Source of the DNA: Archegozetes longisetosus
Taxonomy: Eukaryota > Arthropoda > Arachnida > Sarcoptiformes > Trhypochthoniidae
Direction: 5' to 3'
Length of the DNA: 64,000 bases
Assembly: GCA_018873245.2 (NCBI GenBank)
Contig: JAEMBT020000005.1
Location: 13,382,001-13,446,000, forward strand
Shown here: positions 10,587-20,815 of the stretch, one piece after another
Position numbering within the stretch: the first letter of the stretch is position 1
Layout: each line of letters starts with the position of its first letter
The notes under the pieces: generated by a model
Database searches by the model: none
What the model saw: only the letters and a program-made list of their open reading frames with translations
What the model was told of the DNA's origin: nothing
Position numbers and translations under genes: made by a program

Positions 10587-11579
10587 ATGATCAAAAAGTT
10601 TATAGTTTTTATTTTATTATTTATACAAATAATAATTTGTGCCAAATGTCCTCCAAAACAGATAGTATTTCCATGTGATTGTAGTAACGATGTTATATAT
10701 TGTGGTCTAAAACCTACGCGCTATTTGAAGAATATCTTCAATACTATCAGCAAATATCTTAAAAATGATGAAAAAAAGTTTTTTATGTTGGATATCAAAA
10801 ATATTTCAGTTACTGAACTTGAAGACAATGTATTTTCTGGTCTGGAATTCAAAAGAATATTCTTGAGAGATCTTCAAGATCTTAGCAAAATTAGTACTAA
10901 TGCCTTCAACGGGACACAAGAATATCTCGAAGAACTTACTATTGAGGGTGAATCTAAATTGGATTCTGACTTGAACTTCGGTAGATTACTATCGGCTATA
11001 AATACACTGAAAAATCTGGAAAAATTATATCTGGATAGTTATCAACTCAAGTCGTTTCCGTCATATGCCCTTAAAAATAGCAAAATTTCTGACATAGACC
11101 TGAATTTCAATAGACTAAAAAATGGTTCCTTGAAAACAGTCGAAGACTTTGCGTTTTATCATCAAAACGATTTAGTCGGCTTAGATATAACTAACCAACA
11201 GTTGGATTATATACCGAGTAATGCGTTTAGATTTGAGAAAGAGTCGAAGAAAATCCTCTCAATTTTCTTAGACTACAATCAGTTAAATTCTTCTAGTTTT
11301 GAATTTGGATTATTTAATAATACGAACCGGGTTTTGAATTTGTTTTTAACGAATAATAACATTACATATATCGATGAGAAAATTTTTGGGCCGTTTTTCA
11401 AAAGTAGTCAACACAATAAAATTGATTTATCAGGGAACCCATTGCTATTGGATTGTCGTATGTCTTGGATGATCAAACCAGGAATGGTTGATCTCTACCA
11501 TCAAATATTAGGTGGAGACTGTACTAATCTTAAGAAACTTGTATTTCTAGATGAAACTGATTTTAAAAATTGTAAATGA
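10587..11579 (+). CDS. Secreted leucine-rich-repeat protein (CPP family)
   Basis: 330 residues, one exon. The signal peptide ends at IICAKC. It is followed by an N-terminal Cys cap (KCPPKQIVFPCDCSNDVIYC), about eight degenerate LRRs (ELEDNVFSGLEFKRI, SKISTNAFNG, LEKLYLDSYQLKSFPSYAL, VGLDITNQQLDYIPSNAF, LNLFLTNNNITYIDEKIF) and a C-terminal cap (LSGNPLLLDCRMSWMI...GDCTNL...FKNC). No membrane segment is present, so the protein is secreted. Close paralogs lie at 62027 and 63514, sharing KCPP, ELEDN and AFNG signatures; the gene at 59132 is more distant. Similar proteins in arthropods are often named after the non-catalytic subunit of Oplophorus luciferase, but that name tells nothing of function. 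Binding of an extracellular partner is a reasonable inference. AATAAA at 11632-11637. Confidence 0.88.
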   Translation: MIKKFIVFILLFIQIIICAKCPPKQIVFPCDCSNDVIYCGLKPTRYLKNIFNTISKYLKNDEKKFFMLDIKNISVTELEDNVFSGLEFKRIFLRDLQDLSKISTNAFNGTQEYLEELTIEGESKLDSDLNFGRLLSAINTLKNLEKLYLDSYQLKSFPSYALKNSKISDIDLNFNRLKNGSLKTVEDFAFYHQNDLVGLDITNQQLDYIPSNAFRFEKESKKILSIFLDYNQLNSSSFEFGLFNNTNRVLNLFLTNNNITYIDEKIFGPFFKSSQHNKIDLSGNPLLLDCRMSWMIKPGMVDLYHQILGGDCTNLKKLVFLDETDFKNCK

Positions 11580-11631
11580 ATAGATTTTAAATTTTACTCA
11601 TGTTTAAGTTAATATTTTATTCCAGTGTGAT

Positions 11632-11637
11632 AATAAA
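11632..11637 (+). terminator. Poly(A) signal AATAAA
   Basis: AATAAA 53 bp after the stop of the LRR gene. Confidence 0.55.
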
Positions 11638-12650
11638 ACCTTTTGTAACTGATCAAAGTCTAAATAAAAATATTTAACGATCCAGTTAATTGAATTATTG
11701 AACTAAATCTGTCATTTTAGATGAAATATATCTGCATTTAAACTCACAAAATATTTATCGAGAATATATATATTTGGCAAAGTAGGCAGTTTAATATGAT
11801 ATTTTATAACATTTTAAATTAACATTTTAAGTGTTAAATTGTGTAATCTAGTTTCTAAACTTCATTGTGAAAATTCTAGTACCATTATAGGAAATCTTGC
11901 TCAAATTCTAATTTCGTTGGGCTAATTATTTATATTTTAAGATTAAGATGACTGATTTTATAGAATATGTTCTTAACTGAACTTATACTACATTGCTTGT
12001 GAAAATAATTTGTAATCATTATGTAAAAACTGAATAAAAAAGCAATTAAAACATCGATTTTCATATTTAAATTAAAAGTAAATATCAATCTAGATAATTT
12101 AGGAAATAAACTACCATTAAAATAGTAATTATTAATCTCCTACATGAATAAATTATTTAGAAAATACCTTAGACTATTTTAAATAAAACCAAGTTTTACA
12201 GTCTATAAAATTTCAGACTCTTCAACTGGAGCTTCCTTTCGAATTCAATTATTTAGTTGCTAGAAATTTCTATTTTCCTCTTATCAATTAGTTAAGATTT
12301 CTTTAAAACTACTGCATTTTAAATATAATTAAGGTTTGAATCTTATGCTCTAAATGAGAGGTAGAAAAAGTTTATGAAATTTCATTTCTCAATACAAAAA
12401 AAATCCTTAAGTAAAAATTGAGTTTGGTCAAAATGAAAAGTTAAAATGATAGCTCTAATAGCATTCATAGAAGTGAAGCAACTTTTTTGTGTGTCACGCA
12501 ATTTCATAATTTTGAGAGCTATTAAATTTGGGGGGAGGGAAATTATTTTTAACAGGATTTTATGCTTTCTAGAAAATAACTACTAGTGCATTAAATGCTT
12601 TAACCTTACTGACCAAGTATCTGATGTGATTTTTCACACTATCTACAAAT
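11638..12650. other. Intergenic spacer
   Basis: AT-rich sequence. No gene, repeat or RNA recognised. Confidence 0.4.
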
Positions 12651-12694
12651 TTTTATAGCGATATGATTGACATTAAGTTCAAGTCAGTAGAAAA

Positions 12695-13162
12695 ATGAAT
12701 TCAAAATTAGTTATCAAGATATCCGTGATATTAGTTTTAATCCTAATAAATATTGACCTAACGATCAGCAGATCGAAGAAGGGTTATGTGACAATGCAAT
12801 TCAGCCCTTACGGTCAAAGACATAAGTCTATTGGGATCGGAGGTTATTTGAGCAGTTCTCCGCGAAGACCACGAAAACATCGATCAAAACCTGTGTCGAC
12901 AAAATATAATGATTATATCGATGATGAGGATGATTTGGAGGACCATGACAGCAGTTCATCAATTAGGAGTAGTGATCGGTGCAATTGCCAAACAAAATAT
13001 GTTGCAATAGAAGTGCCGAAGAAAAGGAGAAACAAGTTTAGGAATAAGAAATCTAGGGTTAGAGGAAATTACATCGCTGTACCCGTCAGGACATTAAGCT
13101 TAAATGATGAGATCGATCGAAATTTTGGTGTCAAGGATCAAAAAGATAAAAATTCTTTGTAA
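12695..13162 (+). CDS. Small secreted low-complexity protein, relative of the Pro-rich set?
   Basis: 155 residues, one exon. Residues 1-25 are a signal peptide (VIKISVILVLILINIDL). The mature chain begins with a basic Ser/Gly/Arg region (YLSSSPRRPRKHRSK), passes through an acidic patch (DDEDDLEDHDSSSS) and reaches CNCQTKYVAIEVPKKRR and NYIAVPVRT. The Cys-then-K-Y/V-hydrophobic-VP pattern recalls the CVPKVIVVPK and CPPKVIVIPK blocks of the neighbouring Pro-rich genes, with the proline runs replaced by charged residues. That suggests distant kinship but is not proof. TTATAG at 12653 and TCAGTAG at 12684 make a plausible core promoter, and AATAAA at 13184-13189 a poly(A) signal. Function unknown. 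Confidence 0.7.
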   Translation: MNSKLVIKISVILVLILINIDLTISRSKKGYVTMQFSPYGQRHKSIGIGGYLSSSPRRPRKHRSKPVSTKYNDYIDDEDDLEDHDSSSSIRSSDRCNCQTKYVAIEVPKKRRNKFRNKKSRVRGNYIAVPVRTLSLNDEIDRNFGVKDQKDKNSL

Positions 13163-13474
13163 TTATAAATATTGTGTAACTCGAATAAATTTCTTAGCAA
13201 ATTATTTGCATTTATGTATTTATTTACTGATGAATTTTAAATTACTTTTAACATGTTAGTATGATTTCTTCCGAGTGTAAAAACTTTTATTACTCAAACT
13301 CCTGGTATAAAACTTTTAAGTACATATTTGATTAAATTAATAGTTTAGTTAGTAAGTCATAGAAATTTTTAAAAATTGAACTGTTGAAAATTATTGAAGG
13401 ATCTTTGAATAAAAAGCTTTGAGTAATTGAAACAACATTTAATTAGTCTAAAAAAGCCTGACAATTGAAAAGTA

Positions 13475-14006
13475 TTGGGGGTACCGGAAAGTACTGTAAT
13501 GCCGTTCTTTTTGTAAATCAAATATGAATGTTATTTGTAGTATGTTTTCTTCTTTTTACAGATGAATTTCATCTATTAATATAAGGAACCGCTATTTGCC
13601 ATCAATTTTTTGACGACAAAACGTTTTCAATTCTTTCAACAAGAATGTCTGACGACAATCCCGAAGAAATCTATGTACGAAATTGTATGCTCTATGAGTT
13701 CCGTAAGGTAAGTAAGGCCACTGAGGCCATCAAAAATATTTTTGGCGATTATGGAGATGCATTGGGTGTCCATAAACGCCAGCGTTGGTTCAAGAAATTT
13801 CGATCAGGCGATGTTAACCTCTCGGATGACCATCGTTTGGGAAGACTAGTAGAGCTGGGTAACGATCTCCTGAAGTCGGAATTGAGTCAGACCCCGTCAA
13901 ACCATCGAAAAACTTAATTCTTATTAATAGTCAAACTTAACAGCAGAGAAGCTTAATTAATATTTGTGCTTAACAAAAAACGACATTACTTTCCGGTACA
14001 ACCCAA
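13475..14006 (+). mobile_element. Internally deleted mariner element
   Basis: A 532-bp element between TA target duplications (13473-13474, 14007-14008). The termini are inverted: TTGGGGGTACCGGAAAGT on the left, the complement of TTGGGTTGTACCGGAAAGT on the right. The frame 13645-13917 encodes the first 90 residues of a mariner transposase, the HTH domain with EAIKNIFGDYGDALG and QRWFKKFRSGD. The whole catalytic part is missing. A full mariner is about 1.3 kb, so some 0.8 kb has been lost internally. It cannot move on its own. Confidence 0.9.
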
Positions 14007-14097
14007 TAGATTTGATATCAGAGTGAAAGCGATTTAAAATAGATGATGGCTTGTATTTTATCATGAAGTTTATAATATCATCAAATAAAATATTGAT

Positions 14098-16496
14098 ACT
14101 GATGAGCGAGTCCGAACCTCGAGACGGTTAAAGACCTGGGACCTGAGGTTCTGAAGCCCTGAAGTGCGAGTCTGGGTCTTTGATAAAGAATTCAGGTCCT
14201 GGACTCGGACTACCTTTAAAACTTAAAAATTAACAATAGACAAAATATTATCATTCAAAAAATTTAACATTTATTAAATCATTGATTGTAAGATCAACAA
14301 ATATTAATATAATATTAATCATTTATTTTAAACTTGCAAAATAAGGGATTCATGAAATGAGATGCGCGCAAGATCTAACAGAATTAACTCTCAATTGACT
14401 TCCCTTTTTGCTGATCAAATCTCCAGATTTTTAAAATATATGTTTAGAAGAAACACTATGCTGCAATAATAAGTATTTCGAATGCAAACTGTGAAAGATA
14501 AGGAAATTCTAAACAGTTTTTTCAACCAAAACAAAGGTTCAGTTTTCCAATCAGAGAAAAGCAAACTTAAATACTTTTCAATTTCATCGTATGTTTCAAC
14601 TCTTGTCTTTTTATAAATTTAAAGACAAACGAAACATTTGAACTTTCAAATTGAATTGGAATGATCTGATGATAATTTTCCTTGGAGAAATCAACAAATA
14701 CTTGTATTACAGTTTGATCATTCTCAGAGAAATCGAGTTTCAAGCGAAGGTCAAGTATAACAGCAAATTTTGTGATATCAGTTTCAAGTACATCTTTATA
14801 CTTATCAAATTTCAAAAGCGTATTTTCAACATAAAGCTTAATCAAACTGTTACTTGAATTATTGTGACCATTTAATTGTTAATAAAAAGTTTAAGAATTA
14901 GAAAAATTAAACATACAGTTATCTCCAAATCTAACTAGGAGGGTAAAACATGTTATATTTCTGAAGCCTCTTGACGAAATTGTATGAAAATTTGCATGTA
15001 CATACTCTCCCGATTGATAAATATCATGTTTGTTTTTGAAAACATTTAAATTGAGGGTGGTAATTCGACGAAAATGTGAAATGAAAGAAATTTCATTGAA
15101 ATTCATATAATAAATCAAATTTAACTTAATTTTTGAATGAGTTATACAAACGATTATCTGAAAACATTTGTAAACAAAGGATTGAGATTTGATTTAAACT
15201 GTTCAAAATGCCATTTAGTGTGGAGGAAAGGGAACTAAAGTTCCGAAAATTTATTAATATGAGAGCACAGAAAAGGAAAAGCTCTGCAATAATGAGAGAG
15301 TGCATTAAGTATTAAAATAATTATAAATTGATTTGTTTTAAATTACATTTACATGTTTTAGAAATAAATAAAAATACATTAACGGAGATTGGAGGCGATG
15401 AGACAGGCTGGCGGGGGTCATAGGCGTTATTAACTTTTCGAAAATTAAATTTGAATTTATGTGATTTTCGTGTACGGTTTTCTTCAAGTCTAACTAGGAC
15501 GATAAAACAGACTATAATTCAGGAACCATAATACATATTCTAGTCAAATTTGACATGATCATGGACAAACTCCCCCGATTGATAAATCAATTTTAAATTT
15601 TGAAAAATGAGCAAGGATGAATGAGAAATTTAAATTTTAATGAAAATTACATATTTTGAAGAAAATCACATAAATTCAAATTTAATTTTCGAAAAGTTAA
15701 TAACGCCTATGACCCCCGCCAGCCTGTCTCATCGCCTCCAATCTCCGTTGATGTATTTTTATTTATTTCTAAAACATGTAAATGTAATTTAAAACAAATC
15801 AATTTATAATTATTTTAATACTTAATGCACTCTCTCATTATTGCAGAGCTTTTCCTTTTCTGTGCTCTCATATTAATAAATTTTCGGAACTTTAGTTCCC
15901 TTTCCTCCACACTAAATGGCATTTTGAACAGTTTAAATCAAATCTCAATCCTTTGTTTACAAATGTTTTCAGATAATCGTTTGTATAACTCATTCAAAAA
16001 TTAAGTTAAATTTGATTTATTATATGAATTTCAATGAAATTTCTTTCATTTCACATTTTCGTCGAATTACCACCCTCAATTTAAATGTTTTCAAAAACAA
16101 ACATGATATTTATCAATCGGGAGAGTATGTACATGCAAATTTTCATACAATTTCGTCAAGAGGCTTCAGAAATATAACATGTTTTACCCTCCTAGTTAGA
16201 TTTGGAGATAACTGTATGCTTACATATTTAGATCATGATATAAGTTTGTTGCTTCTTTGAATGGTTTCAAAAAGTCATTCATTCCTCGCATAAAAGCCAA
16301 TCATTATCAGAATATTTCACTTACAGATTTGTTTTGTATTGGAGTAAGAGTCTTGAGGTCGAGGTCCGAGTCCGAGTCTGAATCCAGGTCTTCGGCTTTC
16401 CAAGAGGTACGAGTGCGGGTCTTGGGTTAGAGGTCCAGGTCCCAGGTCCGAGTCTTTCAAAAAGACCTGAAGACTCGGACCTGCTCATCAGTAAAA
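14098..16496 (-). mobile_element. Decayed hAT transposon, split by a foldback insertion
   Basis: The left end TACTGATGAGCGAGTCC and right end GGACCTGCTCATCAGTA are inverted copies of each other and of the termini of the young hAT at 55.4 kb. The flanks AAATATTG and AAATATTA match a nearly perfect 8-bp target duplication. Subterminal GGACC/AGGTC motifs crowd both ends. The minus strand at 14380-14850 still encodes transposase pieces: TKFAVILDLRLKLDF matches IVIFASILDPRLKLEF of the young copy, and the 'nuclear export of ITRK' region is recognisable near 14400. The remainder is replaced by the palindrome at 14912-16218. Confidence 0.8.
14912..16218. repeat. Near-perfect 558-bp inverted repeat (foldback)
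   Basis: Arms 14912-15469 and 15661-16218 are reverse complements without any indel; I see one mismatch (near 15378). The 191-bp loop (15470-15660) holds a third, diverged copy of the outer part of the arm, in left-arm orientation (TCTAACTAGGA... and CCCGATTGATAAAT recur). Each arm contains a short frame starting MPFSVEERELKF and a mirrored 82-residue frame (MIYYMNFNEISF). Neither is recognised. The unit sits inside the old hAT element and must be a much younger insertion or duplication. Confidence 0.9.
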
Positions 16497-16744
16497 TATT
16501 ATGAATATTTAGTACTTTATAGAAATCAAAACTTTTGATTAGATTTAGAAGGAGCTTTAGAAAAAATTCTTGTTTCGAGATAGTTCTTAGGTTATACAGC
16601 TGTATTGTTTCGAACCACACTCTATAATAATACTTAGTAAATTAAGTTGAATATGCGATGGCGCGAATTGCAAAAACATTTTTGTACGCTTAGAAATAAT
16701 AAGGCCTAACACAATTTTAAATCAAACTAAAATTCAAAGGAATA

Positions 16745-17695
16745 TGCCCAAAACCCATAGACTCTGGTCTTTCGAAGTCCCCTAACTATGATCCACTTGT
16801 AGCCTGGCACAAGACATTCAATTAGCCGAAAGAATTTTTGAGATCGGTGAATCGCTTAGAATGTTACAGGCTAAATCCAATGAAATATCACTAGCGAAAA
16901 TGCTTAAGAATTTCATTTTAAAATATAAAATAATTGCGCATTCATTATAAAAAAATATGTGTAAAAGCTTAAGGAATGTGTAAAAATGTAAAATGTTTAA
17001 TAGTTAAGTTATATTATAAAAAACAATTAAGGTATACTTAAATTATTTTAGTGCAAAATATAAGAGAGGCCAAATCTCATCAATCTTGGTCGTTGACAAT
17101 GGTTCCAAAGTCACGCCAATCTAAAGATTCTGCGGGACTTGTCATCTCGAATAGGTGCCGCACAAATCCAAGGAACCAAAGAACGGTCACAACGTGGGCA
17201 CAACACCCGACCGTTCTGAGGCCACATTTGTACTGACAGCATTAGTACGAGAGTGACTCAGCACCGCGCTTGGCCATATCTACTAAAACGTAGATATGAT
17301 ATTTTGTGGTGGAGTGGTGCCGAGACTGAATCCGCGCTCGGAGAAGCATGAGCTCTTCAGCTGAAATCCCCAGAAAGCTGAGACCAAGTGGCCCTGTGTG
17401 CCGAGCTACTTAAATCTCGGTTCTTCTAGTGGAACCTGAATGTTCAAAAAAGTGCGGACTTAGTCCTGAGCACTTAGCCAAGCCTCTTACGAGACCTGTT
17501 GCCCGCTGGCACCGCGGGGAGTTGGCTCTGATTGCAACCGCTAACCCGTTCTGGTCCTACCAAAATCTACTTGTTTTGGCTATAACTCTTGAATGGATTC
17601 ATCGATTGACAAAACTCTTATTTCTGGAGTAGGTCTTGGTGCTGTATAATATCTAATATGTTCTGTTAGGGGACGTGCTTAGGCCATTTTGGGCA
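16745..17695. mobile_element. Possible TA-flanked element with a GC-rich core
   Basis: Imperfect terminal inverted repeats of about 40 bp share TGCCCAAAA and GTCCCCTAAC and are bounded by TA on both sides. Between them, about 17050-17640 is far more GC-rich than anything else in the window. It contains strong hairpins: AGAACGGTC/GACCGTTCT near 17180-17220, CATATCTAC/GTAGATATG near 17274-17300 nested in CTCAGCACC/GGTGCCGAG, and CCCGC/GCGGG near 17502-17518. Two short frames in this core (61 and 67 residues) resemble no protein I know. It may be a captured structured RNA or an uncharacterised non-autonomous transposon. Confidence 0.45.
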
Positions 17696-17697
17696 TA

Positions 17698-18286
17698 ATC
17701 TTATGATTTCTTATAAACGTAAGCTTTCAATAACATAAAAATCTAGAGAAATATATGTCTTAACTTAAGATGAATAAATGATTATCCATAGAGATCTAGA
17801 GTGGGTAGGCTTTATAAATATATTGGAATCTTATAAGCAATTCGCTTCTGCAAGATATAATGATTATCTGTAAAGAATGTTGCCTTTATTCAATATAAGC
17901 AATTTCATTACTCATAAAATTTTCAGTTTTTATTCAAAGTAAAACTCAAATTAGATACAATTTAAAGAAATCAGTAATTTTAGTTTATTTTTGGTTAACA
18001 AAGCGATTATTCAATATTCTTAGTACTTCGCCCAAATCGATTTCGAGTCCAATCGGAGCGGATTTGAATTCGACTTGATTTTGGAAAAATCAAGCTGAGT
18101 CTGTTCAAATAACGATCTGATATTATATAACCTGGACTCGTTTCGAGCTTATCCGATGACTCGAATTCACTTCAGTTAATAAATAAAAGTAAATTTTTAA
18201 GTTATTCTTTAAATTTTATAGAGTAGACCTCCTTTTATGCGAAAATGCGTTTTCGAGGTAATTGCAGAATCTGATGTGAGATTGTA
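17698..18286. other. Gene-free stretch
   Basis: AT-rich. A patch with AATCGATTTCGAGTCC-like motifs at 18035-18180 may be an old repeat. No gene seen. Confidence 0.35.
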
Positions 18287-18309
18287 GAATATTCTAGAAA
18301 TTTCCAGAA
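18287..18309 (+). promoter_or_regulatory. Heat-shock-element-like array (five GAA/TTC units)
   Basis: GAA-ta-TTC-ta-GAA-at-TTC-ca-GAA gives five perfectly spaced, alternating 5-bp units, the consensus for a heat-shock factor binding site. Less regular units continue to about 18460 (TTCTAGAATAC, TTTCCAGAACG). No heat-shock gene is near, and the motif may come from a decayed repeat. Confidence 0.4.
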
Positions 18310-18469
18310 CAACTCATAGTTTTATTATATGTTCTAGGAATTCTAAAATATTATATTGTGTTCTAAAATATTCTAGAATACTCTATTAACTTCTCAAACG
18401 TTCTTGTACTTTCTGAAATTTTCCATAAATTTCCAGAACGTTTTTGAAAATTTTTCTGATTTATTATGA

Positions 18470-19217
18470 TTTCAAATCACAAGTTTACATTAACAGATTT
18501 TCCGTAGACTTGAACTGAATTCAGTCTTAATGAATGTTGCAACTTACCCTAGAAATGGAGCATTTCATATTCAACTAGTAATAAATTGTTATTTCTCTCT
18601 ATTTGACAAAAAACGAATTCTATTTATAATATTCACAAATATAAGTGGAACTAATTACTAATCCTTTTATTATGCTATAAATTCAATTAATAGGAGATGT
18701 CTGTAATGGCGCTTAAAAATCTCATGACTACCCTTAATGACAGTAAACCTTAATATACTTTTACGAACGTTTTTTTATTAATTTTAATCGATCTTTATCA
18801 ATTCAAAAATTTATTAAACTTCAATAAGGTTGGTTCAAACTAAAAAAATAGATCCTATTGATGAAAGATAATAGTTACCTATTATAATTAAAGACATTAT
18901 TTGCGAGATAGCTTCGAATTTTAGAATGAGCACTAAACTGGGAGGGGATTTGCCTATTGAACATGGAACTAATTACTTTTTTACTCTCATAAATCTCGGA
19001 CTCTCTATAAGACTTATTTGGCGAGATTGTCAAAGAACTACAATCATGAGAAATAATAGGAAAACATATGGTTGAAATCTATGTTAATGAGATTATTGAT
19101 TAGCTAAATTATTTTATTTTCATAAATTTTAATTAAAATACCATTTTCCGTCAACTTCAGACACATTAAGTATGAAAAAGACTATTATTTTTAGCTATTT
19201 TAATTTTTATCGCTTTT
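18470..19217. other. Gene-free stretch
   Basis: AT-rich, no feature recognised apart from the acyl-CoA synthetase relic starting at its right edge. Confidence 0.35.
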
Positions 19218-19688
19218 GATGTCTGGGTCGAACCCGACGATTCGTTCAAAATTATAGATCGCAGAAAATATTTATTAAAACTAAAAACGGCAAATATTTT
19301 TCATTAGGAAAAATAGATAGCAGCGGTTAAGTGCTGTCCATTAATTGAGAATATCTGTGCCCACGGATATTCGACACATGACTTTCTGATAGCACTAGTC
19401 GTACCGAATCAGAAAGCTGTCGAAGCTTTAGCCAAACACTACAGGCTCGAAAATTATAGTTTTGATCAGCTTTAAAGAAATAGTGAGATCAAGAATACGG
19501 TCACTAACGCTATCAAAGCTTGTGCTAAGCAGAGTGGATTGTCGAACAGAGAAATTCCAGTGAAAATCATATATAGCGATCAGTGGACTCCTGTTAATGA
19601 GTTTTTGACTGCGTTTTTCAACATTTTAATGAATTATAGATATAAAGGAAAACCTTATGAAAACAGAAATAAGAATAAAGTTCAATAA
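19218..19688 (+). pseudogene. Long-chain acyl-CoA synthetase fragment (3' end only)
   Basis: Split frames match the C-terminal end of the ACSL branch of AMP-forming ligases. EPDDSFKIIDRRKYLLKLK corresponds to the family's 'D..G.LKIIDRKK...KL..GEY' hinge. IENICAHGYSTHDFLIALVV corresponds to 'IEN.Y........HG.S...FLIA.VVP'. RNSEIKNTVTNAIKACAKQS and GLSNREIPVKIIY follow in the right order to the terminal TAA. A frame change after KLK and an in-frame TAA after FDQL break it. The N-terminal AMP-binding half is absent and I see no intron, which fits a 5'-truncated retrocopy. Enzymes of this family activate fatty acids with CoA at membranes; this copy cannot. Confidence 0.85.
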
Positions 19689-20474
19689 ATTACTTTTCAC
19701 AAATTTTTTATTGGATAAACTTTTAATATTACATTTGATATATTGATTTTTAAGTAAGGTCTCAAAAAATTGTCTTGATTATTAACAACTCTATGAAATA
19801 ATTGATATCTTTAATAGCTTAACAGAAAAATGTTTTATTGATTATAATTTACTTGAAAAAATTTTATTTTGCCTTATTTTGAAAAAATGAAATTTGTTGA
19901 ACATATGAAAGTGAAAACCTCATAAATTCAATAACAATTCAATATAAGTTGGACAAAGTTCTTAATAGTGGGAATTTTGTCGACTTTAAGCTAACTATAA
20001 AAATATTGTGTGAATGTTTGAAACTTCATTCGGGATAGTTAGTAATGGAAAAATTAGTGTTATTAAAAGAAAAAGCTCAACTATTTCACGGTTAGTCATA
20101 AATGATGCCAAAGTTTTATTTGCACTGATTATCGTTATATTTGTTAATAAATGAAATCAGAGCTTTAATGAAGAAAACATTTCAAACACTTATTTGTGAT
20201 CCGATCAAATTTATTTAAAGGAATGACTATCAGTTTTAATGCAGTTTGATTTTAATAGCAGGAGCCCATTTGAATGTCTATCAATAAGACAAACATTGAA
20301 AAACTTTATTAAATTATAAATAGCACGACATTAAAAGTTTCCAATTCAAAATTTATTAATTTCTAATCATATGAGTAAAGCACTAAAAACATTACTTCAC
20401 TCAAGAGCGATATAAAAGATCTTTTCAAATTGATATCTACACTTAGTTTGACTTTATGAAAAATCATTCATTTG
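19689..20474. other. Gene-free stretch
   Basis: AT-rich, nothing recognised. Confidence 0.35.
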
Positions 20475-20815
20475 TAATCCGTAAGTGACATAATAGACCA
20501 TTTAAATGAATACATGAGGTTTTGTAAGTTACTCTCAATGCATTGTTATCGTCAATTAAAATAATTGAAAAAATCAAATCTTTCATCTTGACCGCATACC
20601 TCAACTGTTTGAACATAATCTCTTTGCAATTATGTACTTAGAGATGGGCACGTGCAACACTAGAGAGACTTGTTTCAAACAGTTGGGGTAATGCAGTCGA
20701 AATGAAAGATTTGATTTTTTCGATTTTTTAATTAACAATAACAATGCATTGAGAGTAATGTTACGAAACTCGTGTATTCATTTAAATGGTCTATTATGTC
20801 AATTATGGATTACGG
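20475..20815. repeat. Foldback MITE
   Basis: Arms of about 150 bp (20475-20630 and 20660-20815) are imperfect reverse complements: GACATAATAGACCATTTAAA, ACTCTCAATGCATTGTTAT and AAATCAAATCTTTCAT occur in both in opposite orientation. The loop is short (about 40 bp). No coding capacity. Confidence 0.8.

Noticed and set aside
17429-17632. 67-residue frame in the GC-rich island
   Set aside because: Open by GC content; no domain and no homologous look.
17050-17640. 28S rRNA fragment
   Set aside because: Composition and a TTAGTACGAGAG motif first suggested it, but the flanking sequence does not follow the conserved rRNA order as I know it.
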